DNA of 64,000 nucleotides from an uncultured Roseivirga sp. (GCA_947493005.1 CANLOY010000001.1:682001-746000), one strand, 5' to 3'. Shown: positions 37,901 through 45,659, counted from the stretch's first letter. Program-made: numbers and translations. Notes: generated by a model from the letters alone, not told the origin.

Positions 37901-38497
37901 GGCTTCTCTCAAAAAATAATCATGAACAGAACCTGATGCCAATTCTTCTCTTCCTGAAGGGCGAAAAAGTGTAATGAAATTTGAAAAATCGAGCGAATTA
38001 TCACTGCCCCTTAAACCATCTAATGCACTGGTATATAAATAATCCAGTTCCTTTTGGAATTGATTTTTGTTCCAAAATTTAAAGTCAGCTGTATCGATCG
38101 GTTCTTCATCAATACTACTTATTCGATAGTCAAACCGACCATAGTAATCGAACAAGGATTTGGCATTGATGAACGCATAAAAGTTACTGAAGGGGAAACT
38201 GCTATTCTCCACCCTCTCCTTTAGACTAGCGACTACTTTTAATTGTGCATTTTCTTCTAACTGAAGCCAGAATTTACTTCGGTATAATGTAGCCTTCAAA
38301 GTTTCCTGATCATCACCAATACTTTCAGCCATTTGCAATATCGAGTCTACTTTTTGCAAGGCAGATTTGGTCAAACCAATACTTTCCAGCGCATATACTT
38401 CAAACCATTTTTTCTCAATTTCATCTGTTTGAGCAAAGCAAAAACAGGGAATAAAAAAGAAGAAAATTGAAACGGTTTGACGTTGGAGGTTAGTCAT
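31952..38497 (-). CDS. Alpha-2-macroglobulin-like protein with embedded SusC-type plug domain
   Basis: A 2181-residue exported protein, signal peptide ending FCFAQ. Bacterial macroglobulins trap proteases in the periplasm or at the surface. An N-terminal part (about 30-560) precedes MG2-type repeats (FTDRAIYRPGQMLYYKG at about 590). At about 1200-1270 lies a carboxypeptidase-regulatory-like domain (FGRVLTNAKVKLVNS), then a SusC/RagA plug at about 1280-1403 (SLAGK-like FLAGKVRGIRVTS, IQIRGASSLSG, PLIVVDGVLL, LYGSRAANGVIML). The macroglobulin core resumes at about 1420 (FFFPHLRTNKKGEVSFSF). A thioester motif P-Y-E-C-S-E-Q is intact with Cys 1651 and Gln 1654, inside an alpha/alpha-toroid domain (DNGGFPWFGG). 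No TonB beta-barrel is present. It is followed upstream by a LytTR/LytS pair. Confidence 0.92.
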   Translation of the reverse strand: MTNLQRQTVSIFFFFIPCFCFAQTDEIEKKWFEVYALESIGLTKSALQKVDSILQMAESIGDDQETLKATLYRSKFWLQLEENAQLKVVASLKERVENSSFPFSNFYAFINAKSLFDYYGRFDYRISSIDEEPIDTADFKFWNKNQFQKELDYLYTSALDGLRGSDNSLDFSNFITLFRPSGREELASGSVHDYFLREALKFYLKDFQKSYLNNLKWLTNQEDIWNSENFLSLSIDDNDEKPLLSRGLKLIQEILLKHKSEGDNIAYLNWEVYRLKWLKSKRVISTQSYLLILDKLSGIGNSHEQALVEMAKADALNELGNRFSYRGDTTHRWAKKEAYEVCKEIIKATPKTFEARQAYALMLTIELSTLDIRQEEFVAADQFSRILVEFKNQKEVNFVVYKGNREQTQLLKSYSGDDLLEKINELRTVRKWTSTLPSTSDYQKHATEILIEPLTSGAYLLVAYDPDQKNVLQRGAFQVTNHTLIELPSKVGNEYLISDRETGKPIVGAMVKLEASRNDSNASFNISLKSNSNGRIYYNARTRFYNVKATVSVNGDTTVFENLRFSTGNKYTDKADELIVKADVFTDRAIYRPGQMLYYKGILGKNKAGKKGIVASEEVIVTIYDANFDEIYEKTFLTNEYGSFSDSLRIPKSVLPGSFEIEVVEGDSDSKLYDEEMDDFYGTSHSFRVENYKRPKFEVQGLPIKKAYVLGDSVVYEGKAISLAGSDISNASVKYTVKRTGYNKRRTTDYYNSRVNDRKVIHEGITETNNEGVFQVKFLAEGKAENERDQLPVFDYQLSVDVTDLNGETRSMQQNLKVGYHKANAYIATLSELTYGSPLKLLLTEKNLNGQTLKIGGKLSIYKLEPTNSPMKDRIWSAPDLPTITKEKFEELFPLEPFENAKKQTIGELIFEQKVSKEMDTLRIASAKNWEAGEYRIEFELNDIIRHKTTQKVTIVNDKEVKTEPTFIELNIDKEVYKPGENVGLTMRTSLEKIFLTMILDRGDRGAKEYLFSLSNSTQVLNLPISEKDLGGFNITYLAQGKGYAESGQIAVNVPYPKSTLELETTSFRNKLEPGEKEVWSFKLKGSKKDKLEAELLASMYDTSLDQFAEHWWHYDPFFYNSSSYSKRIYVGNNFSDYHLSSGRYAYAVTSLPAKSNYVLNWFGYDFINPKRAQDKYFDDFLNPYVSRVRWERHDDIEKGFIKGIIRDHFGRVLTNAKVKLVNSEVVTLTNTKGEFSLQVKPQNTIIISYPKYSTVEVKTHFDNYFDVQLMPQGTKLDDIVVTGYRASTPTKKLTFTVSSVEERVLKQVSATDAGTFLAGKVRGIRVTSASNFGPGNARSIQIRGASSLSGKNAPLIVVDGVLLESNFSDIDFSEVAEYEVLKGTSAATLYGSRAANGVIMLTTKEGKKAQEALLSSIQTRTNFNETAFFFPHLRTNKKGEVSFSFTAPESLTKWKLQLLAHTKSLSSALLVNTIQTQKQLMVIPNLPRFVRETDSLLISVKVASLSNLQMTGVARLEFLNPEDGSPLEILVAGEKKDKRFNLSEKGNESLEWKITIPKGISGIKYKILASANGFTDGEENYLPVLSNRILVTESQPMWISPEEEKTYNLKALAKNSDTKTDHSLTFEFTSNPIWNALQSLPYLIEFPYECSEQTFSRFFANAVGNHLTKESSKLRSLISSWSADESPGPLFHNDALRSIALKETPWLFDAKNEKERLQNLARLLATDSIQQQLDAAINKLSQLQLDNGGFPWFGGDIANRTITTHIVAGFGQLKHIGINLDREKTEDLIDEAFDYLDNQLVKDYKMFKEGVNQYSKSSQIHYLYARSFYDSLYTDNSLQEAITHFSKQFERTWESQSLQTKGMLALYFQREGDINLAKDIMRSLEENSTLSQERGMYWLENESSFNWYQMPIETHALLMEAFKEILPDEKRYQELSKWLLQHKRVNSWSNTKATTSAIYALLRNDKLGSLKENKLSIQVGNEVIISSGKNENNLFISKTCRPEEIRPEMSNVSIKNESENAAWGIINYKYFEELESIESSGGSLNLVKKIFKLNGSKKGEPLVNATTLQVGDRVKVRLLLSTDRDMEFIHLKDLRAAGFEPLEVISEHKNFGGAHAYQSIDDTSIHFFFDKLRKGKYVLEYELIVNNAGSFSTGIATVESMYATEFNSRSNSQVIKTIKK

Positions 38498-38596
38498 AGC
38501 TTAGTCAGTTGTCTTGCTTAAATAACAGCTGAATATAGGTTTTACCTCTACTCCATTTATTGTTTAAACTAAAAATAATCTATAATAAACGCAGTA

Positions 38597-39367
38597 TTAA
38601 TTAGTGCTAAGTACTCTCTTCAGCGTGCTCGACCTTTCTTGGCTTAATTGCAAACGTTCATCAAAAGGAGGGCTTAATTTTATTTCAAGATGGCCAGGTT
38701 TGTATGTCGTTAACTTTTTTATTGCATCAAGGTTGGTTAAGACTTGCCTACTGACACGAAAGAAAGTCCTTGGGTCAATTAACTCTTCTAATCGATTCAA
38801 AGAATCATCTATAATATAGGACTGACCATTAAAAAGTTTCGCAAAAACAACTTCATTCTTAATGAAAAAGTAGGCTATGTCTAGGCTATGTACCGGAGTA
38901 AGTTGGTTGCCTGTTTTCAATAAAAACCGCTGCTTATATTCGACTTCTCTTTCCATTTTAATGGCATCGACTAGTTCTATGTACTTTCTTTGCAATTCCT
39001 GCACATTAGCTCCCTTGAGCTTATAAAACTTATTAATCGCCTGCTTAAGATCCTCTTCGGTAATGGGCTTGAGTAGGTAGTCTATTCCAGTAGTTTTAAA
39101 GGCTCTTATTGCATATTGATCATAGGCCGTAGTATAAATAATAGGACATTCCAGTTCAACCTCCTCCAATATTTCAAAAGAAACACCGTCTGACAGCTGA
39201 ATATCCATGAAAATCAAATCAGGACGTATGTTCTCGTTTAGCCATTTTATTGATTCACTTACAGTCCCTAAACAAGCTTCAATATGAAAAGCATCAAACT
39301 TCGTTAGTAGCTTCTTCAAGTGATTTTGAGCACCTACTTCGTCTTCTATGATTACCGTTTTAACCAT
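38597..39367 (-). CDS. LytTR-family response regulator
   Basis: A 256-residue regulator. The receiver has acidic residues E8-D9-E10, phospho-acceptor D55 in LIFMDIQLSDG, and T/K in YTTAYDQYAIRAF and LLKPITEEDL. The C-terminal LytTR DNA-binding domain runs from about 150 (RFLLKTGNQLTPV) to the end, with FFRVSRQVLTNLDAIKKL. Its ATG overlaps the kinase stop by 8 bp, so they are translationally coupled. It lies 99 bp upstream of the macroglobulin gene in the same direction; regulation of that gene is plausible but unproven. Confidence 0.94.
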   Translation of the reverse strand: MVKTVIIEDEVGAQNHLKKLLTKFDAFHIEACLGTVSESIKWLNENIRPDLIFMDIQLSDGVSFEILEEVELECPIIYTTAYDQYAIRAFKTTGIDYLLKPITEEDLKQAINKFYKLKGANVQELQRKYIELVDAIKMEREVEYKQRFLLKTGNQLTPVHSLDIAYFFIKNEVVFAKLFNGQSYIIDDSLNRLEELIDPRTFFRVSRQVLTNLDAIKKLTTYKPGHLEIKLSPPFDERLQLSQERSSTLKRVLSTN

Positions 39368-40412
39368 GGCTATGAATTAGAGGGATAGAAACACTAAACT
39401 CTTCTGGTTTATCGAGAATAATAACTTCTTTGTCCGTAAGATATTTATATCGCTTTGCAATGTTGATTAAGCCTGTTTTGCTTGTTTCAGCAACCTTCTT
39501 AAGGTTTTTATTATTCTTTATGGTTAAGTATTCATTGTCAGTCGAAAACGAAATACTAAGTGGTAAATCCTTGTCTATCCTGTTGTGTTTAACTGCATTT
39601 TCAATAAGCTGCTGCAAAACTAACGGAGGCACTTGCTTGTTCTCAAAAGTATCAGGCGCAATATTATCTTCTAGATTAAGTAAGCCAACATAACGCTGCT
39701 GAATTACTTCCAGATACTGCTTAGCCATCTCGAACTCTTCTTTAGCAAGTACCAACTCACTATCATTGTTCTGTAAAATATAGCGGTACACAGTAGATAT
39801 ATTCTTAAGAAATTTTTGAGCAAGCTTACTATCCTCGTCTATTAAATAATAAAGTGTATTGAAATTATTAAACATAAAATGAGGGTCGAGTTGATTCTTA
39901 AGAATAGAAAGATTCGACTGAGCGATCTCGTTCTTAAATAGCTCATTCTCTAGCTGAGATTTATAGTATTGGCCTCTCCAGTTCATACCCAACTGAACAA
40001 AACCAAAGATCAGAGAAAGTACCAGACCAATTAAAAGTGCCAGCAGCATATGCTGAAGAAATGGTGGTTCACTTCCATGGAGTAAATGATCGATCCACTT
40101 GAAAATATAAAACCCTATAAAATAGGTTATGGTGCCTGCAGCTATACTAATCAGGGTAACATTAAGATCTTTGTTTCTTTTGGAGTTACTAAACTCCTTT
40201 GTCAATCTTTTCTGAGTATATACTACTACCTCAAGAGTTAGGTAAATAAGTAGCAACCAGAGCAATGCAATAAAGCTGATTCCCGGAGGGTATCTGAATT
40301 TTGAAGAAATCCAGATTATCCCAAAAACCAGTATGCCGATTAAAACAGAAAGCCCTAATCGCAAGATCCAGGAAAGTTTTGGAGGTGATGTATTCATAAA
40401 CAGGCTGCCCAT
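39360..40412 (-). CDS. LytS/YehU-type sensor histidine kinase
   Basis: A 350-residue membrane kinase. I use ATG 40412; another in-frame ATG at 40397 is possible. Four hydrophobic segments lie in residues about 12-145 with little periplasmic sequence, so the signal may be sensed in the membrane. The His_kinase domain carries phospho-acceptor His at about 178 in LKNQLDPHFMFNNFNTLYYL. The ATP-binding domain is the short LytS type: PPLVLQQLIENAVKHN, then TGLINIAKRYKYL. It forms an overlapping pair with the LytTR regulator. Confidence 0.92.
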   Translation of the reverse strand: MGSLFMNTSPPKLSWILRLGLSVLIGILVFGIIWISSKFRYPPGISFIALLWLLLIYLTLEVVVYTQKRLTKEFSNSKRNKDLNVTLISIAAGTITYFIGFYIFKWIDHLLHGSEPPFLQHMLLALLIGLVLSLIFGFVQLGMNWRGQYYKSQLENELFKNEIAQSNLSILKNQLDPHFMFNNFNTLYYLIDEDSKLAQKFLKNISTVYRYILQNNDSELVLAKEEFEMAKQYLEVIQQRYVGLLNLEDNIAPDTFENKQVPPLVLQQLIENAVKHNRIDKDLPLSISFSTDNEYLTIKNNKNLKKVAETSKTGLINIAKRYKYLTDKEVIILDKPEEFSVSIPLIHSHG

Positions 40413-40605
40413 CAATAGCAGTAAATCGTAAAATTACGTAATAGAGAGTGTTCCATTTTACACAATAGAAGAACTCACTAAGTAATTTAAGCCTTTCCCA
40501 TCCAATTTTTATGAGTTCGGGTCGATAATATATGACTTGACGAAATCAGGTAAAAAAGCAGAAAGTATCCATAGTAGTTTTGAAGACTATCAAGTGAATT
40601 TCAAG

Positions 40606-41799
40606 ATGAAAAATATACTCTATTCAGCTTTACTGCTTTTTGGATTTGTTGTACTGTCGAATGCACAAACTGAACCTGATCTAAACAAATACATGTTTCA
40701 GGTAAATGATCTGACCGAAGAAAAGTTTATAGTCTTTACAAAAGAGCTTTTAAACAATAGTCAGTTTGTATTCATCGGTGAACAACACGGCATAAAGGAG
40801 GTAGGAGAATTTACAAATCAGCTCTTTAATCTTGGTCAGGAGTTCAATTACAAGGCACTATGTATTGAAACGGATGCAGTGGCTGCCCGGAAAATAAGCG
40901 AAGCGGCAAAATCAGGTTTTACAAAACATTTAAAACCACTTCACAACAAGGCTCCTTTTTCTATTCCCTTTTATGAAAATGAAGACGATGCCGTATTGTT
41001 CGAAAATGTTATGGCAAAGGGAGGATCAATTTGGGGAATTGATCAAACTTTTATGACCCAGTTCCGAATGAATTTTGATCACTTAATTGAAAATACTTCC
41101 AACAAAAAGCTAAAGGAAAAGCTTAATAAACTTAAAAATGCAGCACATGAAGCCTACAAAGTAACTGTGGAGACAAAAGATTTCACCGCTCCATACTTGT
41201 TTAAATATGATGAAAAAACTCACAAAGAACTACTTCAATTAGCTACTAAAAAGGCAGAAAAGGAAATAGTGGAACAACTCTGGAATACTAAAACCATATA
41301 TGGTTACAATTTCAGCAAGCAGTTCTATCTGAACAACAATGAAAGAGGAAAACTCATGAAAGAAAATTTCATGAAGTACTACCGGAAAGCAGAAAAAAAG
41401 GAAGATACTCCAAAAGTGATTTTCAAGCTAGGAGGGTACCATGCCTCCAAAGGACTTACAAGAACTAACATTTATGACATAGCCAATATGGGAAGTGAAT
41501 TAGCCGCCAGCAATAGCATGAAATCAATTCATTATTTAGTAATGGGTATTTCAGGAACTGCAGCCATTGGAAACCCATTTGCACCACAGCCAACTGCTCC
41601 TTTTAATAGTGTTAAGACATTTCCCAAAGAGGTTCAGGAGTTGGTAAAAGACATTTCCGAAAAGTATGCCATTCTTGACCTCAACCCCCTTAAAGAGCTC
41701 GGATATGGCGATACTTTTTCGGATGATTTCAAAAAATGGATCTTTGGATATGATGTATTGATATTGGTAAAAGATGCAGAGCCACTTAAGATGTTTTAA
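40606..41799 (+). CDS. Secreted protein with GEQHG motif (EreA/ChaN-like superfamily)
   Basis: A 397-residue exported protein; start ATG 40606 chosen for the signal peptide MKNILYSALLLFGFVVLSNA-Q, while the frame is open from 40537. The segment FVFIGEQHGIKEVGEF matches the G-E-x-H-G motif of the erythromycin esterase/ChaN/TraB superfamily, where Glu and His lie in the active site. A second conserved region, ALCIETDAVAARK, and WGIDQTF follow, and KLGGYHASKGL gives a later His. Substrate unknown; macrolide esterase activity should not be assumed. Its neighbour on the same strand is a secreted DinB-fold protein. Confidence 0.8.
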   Translation: MKNILYSALLLFGFVVLSNAQTEPDLNKYMFQVNDLTEEKFIVFTKELLNNSQFVFIGEQHGIKEVGEFTNQLFNLGQEFNYKALCIETDAVAARKISEAAKSGFTKHLKPLHNKAPFSIPFYENEDDAVLFENVMAKGGSIWGIDQTFMTQFRMNFDHLIENTSNKKLKEKLNKLKNAAHEAYKVTVETKDFTAPYLFKYDEKTHKELLQLATKKAEKEIVEQLWNTKTIYGYNFSKQFYLNNNERGKLMKENFMKYYRKAEKKEDTPKVIFKLGGYHASKGLTRTNIYDIANMGSELAASNSMKSIHYLVMGISGTAAIGNPFAPQPTAPFNSVKTFPKEVQELVKDISEKYAILDLNPLKELGYGDTFSDDFKKWIFGYDVLILVKDAEPLKMF

Positions 41800-41908
41800 G
41801 CTTATAAAATGTTAACCTGGTGACGCACTAGGTTTAGAATTTCTAACTCAATAGAAACAAAGTGTAAGTAGTGACGTAAAAGCACAGATCAAATCAAACG
41901 CTACTTAT

Positions 41909-42409
41909 ATGAAAACTACCTACAAAACTGCAACAGCTTTTGCGCTACTTTTATCAGCTACATTGCTTTTTACCTCTATGAAACCATTGGAAGAGAAAGG
42001 TGGATATGATTGGTTAAAAGGAAGGTTAGATGCTGCAAAATCTTACACCATGGATGTGCTAAGAGCTATGCCCGAAGACGACTATGATTATAAACCCAAC
42101 AGCGATCAAAGAACTTTTGCAGCACAAGCGTATCACATAGCTTATAGTATTGAGTATTTTCACAAAGCCTTCAGTTCTGGTGGAAATGCGGCCTGGAATC
42201 CTGGAGATGAAAACTCAAAAAGTAAAAAAGAGTTACTCAAGTGGGCTGAAGAAAAGTTTGATGAAATGAATGCATTTATTCTCAATGCTGACTCCAACGA
42301 CCAATTAACCGCGGGAATCGTTTATTATCTTGACCATAATTCTCATCATAGAGGTCAGATTGTTACTTATCTGAGAATGAAAGGAATAGCTCCTCCAAGC
42401 TATAAGTAG
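41909..42409 (+). CDS. Exported DinB-family four-helix protein
   Basis: A 166-residue protein. The N-terminus MKTTYKTATAFALLLSATLLF is a signal peptide, so it is exported, which is not the usual situation for DinB/YfiT metal-dependent proteins. The mature part shows the family's helices and metal-binding histidines: TFAAQAYHIAYS (first His) and LDHNSHHRGQIVTYLR (the H-x-x-x-H pattern). MPEDDYDYKP is a typical DinB signature. Function may be a thiol or nucleophile transferase; the substrate is unknown. A strong terminator follows. Confidence 0.88.
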   Translation: MKTTYKTATAFALLLSATLLFTSMKPLEEKGGYDWLKGRLDAAKSYTMDVLRAMPEDDYDYKPNSDQRTFAAQAYHIAYSIEYFHKAFSSGGNAAWNPGDENSKSKKELLKWAEEKFDEMNAFILNADSNDQLTAGIVYYLDHNSHHRGQIVTYLRMKGIAPPSYK

Positions 42410-42432
42410 TTCTCTTGAGCAAAGCTTTATGG

Positions 42433-42481
42433 AAATGCTTCATTCGACTGTCTATTGACAAGCGAATTGAAGCATTTTTTT
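42433..42481 (+). terminator. Intrinsic terminator after the DinB-family gene
   Basis: Perfect arms AAATGCTTCA and TGAAGCATTT, extended by TTCG/CGAA, a long loop, then a run of seven T. Confidence 0.8.
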
Positions 42482-42541
42482 ATCTGATGATCAAGGAGAT
42501 TAACTAAGCCCTTAATAGTTCAGGGTTTATAATTTCTTCAT

Positions 42542-42597
42542 TCAATTTTCATAAATGTAGAATTTGATTACATTTGTTCTACATTTACGAAAATTGA
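42542..42597 (+). promoter_or_regulatory. Long inverted repeat overlapping the promoter of the first PadR gene
   Basis: Two 21-bp arms (42542-42562 and 42577-42597) match as inverted repeats at 20 of 21 positions around a 14-bp centre. The arms contain AAATGTAGAA and TTCTACATTT. An exact -7 element TACATTTG lies at 42569-42576, starting in the centre, and a TTTT is at the -33 position. The ATG is 4 bp downstream of the repeat. Binding of a dimeric repressor here would block transcription, so PadR autoregulation is the likely role. Confidence 0.7.
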
Positions 42598-42601
42598 TAC
42601 C

Positions 42602-42949
42602 ATGAAAGGAACTCAACTAGGCGAATTTGAAGAACTCGTTTTACTAATAGTAGGAGTACTGTACCCTGAAGCTTATGGTCTGAGCATAAGGGAAGAAATC
42701 ATTTCGCAAACCAATCGAAAGGTAGCCATCGGTGCTGTTCACTCCTCCTTAAGCAGGCTTCAGGAAAAGGGCTTTCTGAAGTCCGAATTAGCAGAAGCCA
42801 CTCATGAACGTGGTGGAAGACGCAAGAGGCTTTTCTCTATAACTGCAGACGGAAAGCGTGCACTGGAAAAGAATCACGAATTGAGAAATGCGCTTTTCAA
42901 CCAGATTCCAGAAATGGCACTAAAAGGACTTCAGCTAAGTGGAATCTAA
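42602..42949 (+). CDS. PadR-family transcriptional regulator (module 1)
   Basis: A 115-residue regulator with the PadR winged helix: QLGEFEELVLLIVGVLYPEAYGLSIREEI, then VAIGAVHSSLSRLQEKGFL as recognition region and the basic wing ERGGRRKRLFSITADG. It is very similar to the second PadR at 45754. The long inverted repeat over its promoter suggests that it represses itself and the permease that follows, which starts inside or just after its 3' end. Confidence 0.95.
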   Translation: MKGTQLGEFEELVLLIVGVLYPEAYGLSIREEIISQTNRKVAIGAVHSSLSRLQEKGFLKSELAEATHERGGRRKRLFSITADGKRALEKNHELRNALFNQIPEMALKGLQLSGI

Positions 42950-45587
42950 ACAAAACTATATGCCACCAAAGTCAGCAGACTGGGTACTGCATCTTTTCTG
43001 TAAAGAAGATTTACTCGAAGAAATCGAAGGAGATCTCTTTGAGCATTATCAGATAGAGCGTGCAGAAAAACCCAAATGGCGAGCCAACCTGGCCTATTGG
43101 CTCCACATGGCAAACTTTCTAAGGCCTTTCGCAATTAAAAAATTCGGTCAACACTCAAATTTTATCATTATGTATAGCAGCTATTTCAAATTTGCCACGC
43201 GCAATATGTGGAGGCAAAAAATGAATACCTCCTTTAACTTGATTGGCTTAATACTGGCTTTTACAGTAACAGGCTTCATTTATCTACACCTGCAACAAGA
43301 ACTATCATACGACAGCTTTCACGAGCGTTCAGAGGACATTTATAGAGTAGCATGGATGGGAGATAATCCGCAGACCAGAACACCTCACCCTCTGGCACAA
43401 GCCATGGTAAATGACTTGCCAGAAGTAGAAGCGGCAGTGAGCTTATCTCCAATTTATGGAGCAGGCCTTACAAGGCAGGCTGTTAAAATCACATTGGAAA
43501 AAGAGAACATCAGTTTTCTGGAGTCTAACGGCTTTTTCGTTGATAGTACATTTTTTGATGTATTCGACTTTAAGTTTCTAGAGGGAAATCCGGAAACAGC
43601 TCTGAAAAGTCCATTCGGTGTCCTACTCTCTAAATCAATGGCCATGCGTTATTTCGGAGATAAACCGGCAGTAGGTCAAAGACTTTCCTTTGACGTGAAT
43701 ACTGACATGCTGGAAGTAGTTGGTGTGATAGAAGATGCCCCCGTAGCCTCACATTTCCACTATGACTTTCTAATCTCTTACGTCACACTTAAGTCTTTGA
43801 ACTTTAATGACCCCTGGATGTCCTGGGATGATTTTGGTCATTTTAATTATCTAAAGCTGAGCCCAGGTTCTGATGCGAAAATACTTGAGTCAAAGATTCC
43901 GGAATGGGTCAAATCATACCTTAACTGGTCTGAGGATGGTATTGCTTCATTACTTGCCGGTGAATATAGCTTTGCCCTACAACCTATTGAAGACATACAC
44001 TTACATTCTAATATTCGTTGGGAACTTGAAAGCAATAGCAGTTTTTCCTATTTGCTTGTCTATGGTATTTCCGGCTTGTTCATCCTGCTGATTTCAATTA
44101 TCAACTTCGTTAATCTGAGTACTGCCCGTTCGGCAGAACGCCTTAAAGAAGTTGGCGTTAAGAAAACTTTAGGGGCTCACAAGAAACAGTTACTATCTCA
44201 ATTCACTTTTGAATCACTTCTGTCTTCATTTATTGCATTGTTCTGTTCCATCTTATTGATATATGCACTTGAAAATGCCTTCAATCAACTGGTAAATGGA
44301 AATATTGTTGCTGCAGATATATGGCAAAGCGAAGTGATTGTATTCCTTCTGGTAATTACAATACTTACGGCAGTACTAGCTGCTGTTTACCCTGCTTTGT
44401 ATCTTAATTCCTTCAACCCTGGCCAGATTCTGAAGGGAATGGATCAAAAGAAAATTGGTGGGTCAACGGTAAGAAATAGTCTGCTCACTGTACAGCTCAT
44501 TGCTGCCATTGTAATGGTAAGCGGAAGCCTTATTATTAACAATCAAATCTCATTTTTGAAGAGTAAAGACCTTGGGTTTAAACAGGACAACCTAATGGTG
44601 GTAGATCTTAATAATTATGATAACAAATCTGAGTTGATCAAATCAAAGCTCTTGACACATTCTGGAATAGAAGCCATTTCAACTATCTCAAATGTACCCG
44701 GAGGTTCCTTTAATCAACATTCTATTTATACTGAAGAAGACCCATCGAATACAGTAGACGCATCTGAAATGTTTGTGGATAATGAAGCCATATCTGTTTT
44801 GGGTTTTGAAATTGTTGAGGGTCGCATGCTAGACAAAGCATTCGCTGCTGATTCGGCAGGGACTTCATTTTTAATCAATGAACGGGCTGCCTTAGAACTG
44901 AACCTTGAAGAACCCGTAGGCAAAACACTATTCTGGCAGGAAAATGAAACACTTGTTAAAGGACGTATTGTTGGTGTAGTAAAGGATTTTCATTACAAAT
45001 CTCTTCATGTGCCCATTCGACCACTAATTATGCTCGTCAGGCCAAGAAGCTATAATTACATAGTAGCCAAGATAGACGGCCAACAGATCAGAACCACAAT
45101 TCCACAAATGGAAGAAACGTATAAGGAGGTTTTCCCTTCATTCGATTTCACATATAGGTTTCTGGATGAAGAGATATCAGCCTTATACAATGAAGAATCC
45201 AGGACATTACTCCTTACTTCTATACTATCAGGAATTTCTATATTTCTAGCCATAGCCGGCCTAATTGGTATTGTATCAATAGCCATCAAACAAAGGGTAA
45301 AGGAAATAGGGATACGAAAAACCCTGGGAGCATCATTGAGTCAAATTCTCATTCTTGTGAATACCAAATACCTGATTCTAGCTGGAATTTCTTTAGTAGT
45401 TGCAATTCCTGTTTCTTATCTGTTAATGGCTAAATGGTTAGATAATTTCACTTATCAGAACGCGATAAACCCATTCGTTTTTATTGCCACTGCCATTGCA
45501 GCACTAGCATTGATTTTCTTTACTATCAGCGTAATTGCTATAAAAACTGCTAAACGGAATCCTGCTTACTCCTTGAGGGTAGAGTAA
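42939..45587 (+). CDS. MacB/FtsX-type ABC permease with N-terminal prefix domain (module 1)
   Basis: An 882-residue inner-membrane permease. The GTG start at 42939 overlaps the PadR stop; ATG at 42960 is the alternative. Residues about 10-65 (HLFCKEDLLEEIEGDLFEHYQ) are a permease prefix domain. One helix near 95, a MacB-like periplasmic domain, then three helices of an FtsX domain (GISGLFILLISIINFVNLSTARSAERLKEVGVKKTLGA) follow, and the whole unit is repeated (second periplasmic domain, then GISIFLAIAGLIGIVSIAIKQRVKEIGIRKTLGA). It is a fused double permease and would need a separate ATPase; none is nearby. Probable role: export or mechanotransmission at the envelope; substrate unknown. Confidence 0.92.
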   Translation: MESKQNYMPPKSADWVLHLFCKEDLLEEIEGDLFEHYQIERAEKPKWRANLAYWLHMANFLRPFAIKKFGQHSNFIIMYSSYFKFATRNMWRQKMNTSFNLIGLILAFTVTGFIYLHLQQELSYDSFHERSEDIYRVAWMGDNPQTRTPHPLAQAMVNDLPEVEAAVSLSPIYGAGLTRQAVKITLEKENISFLESNGFFVDSTFFDVFDFKFLEGNPETALKSPFGVLLSKSMAMRYFGDKPAVGQRLSFDVNTDMLEVVGVIEDAPVASHFHYDFLISYVTLKSLNFNDPWMSWDDFGHFNYLKLSPGSDAKILESKIPEWVKSYLNWSEDGIASLLAGEYSFALQPIEDIHLHSNIRWELESNSSFSYLLVYGISGLFILLISIINFVNLSTARSAERLKEVGVKKTLGAHKKQLLSQFTFESLLSSFIALFCSILLIYALENAFNQLVNGNIVAADIWQSEVIVFLLVITILTAVLAAVYPALYLNSFNPGQILKGMDQKKIGGSTVRNSLLTVQLIAAIVMVSGSLIINNQISFLKSKDLGFKQDNLMVVDLNNYDNKSELIKSKLLTHSGIEAISTISNVPGGSFNQHSIYTEEDPSNTVDASEMFVDNEAISVLGFEIVEGRMLDKAFAADSAGTSFLINERAALELNLEEPVGKTLFWQENETLVKGRIVGVVKDFHYKSLHVPIRPLIMLVRPRSYNYIVAKIDGQQIRTTIPQMEETYKEVFPSFDFTYRFLDEEISALYNEESRTLLLTSILSGISIFLAIAGLIGIVSIAIKQRVKEIGIRKTLGASLSQILILVNTKYLILAGISLVVAIPVSYLLMAKWLDNFTYQNAINPFVFIATAIAALALIFFTISVIAIKTAKRNPAYSLRVE

Positions 45588-45627
45588 GTCAAGGAAGACT
45601 GTTATTGTCTGTAATATTTTAACAAAG

Positions 45628-45659
45628 AACCAGTCTATATATTCCAGGCTGGTTTTTTT
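45628..45659 (+). terminator. Terminator after permease 1
   Basis: Stem AACCAGTCT/AGGCTGGTT with one T-G wobble, a 9-nt loop and a run of T. It separates the two PadR-permease modules. Confidence 0.75.

Noticed and set aside
40606-41799. Calling the GEQHG protein a macrolide-resistance esterase
   Set aside because: Only the superfamily motif is present; the rest does not resemble characterised EreA or EreB closely enough.
41814-41834. Hairpin AACCTGGTG-ACG-CACTAGGTT as terminator after the GEQHG gene
   Set aside because: One mismatch in the stem and no T-run after it, so termination is not supported.
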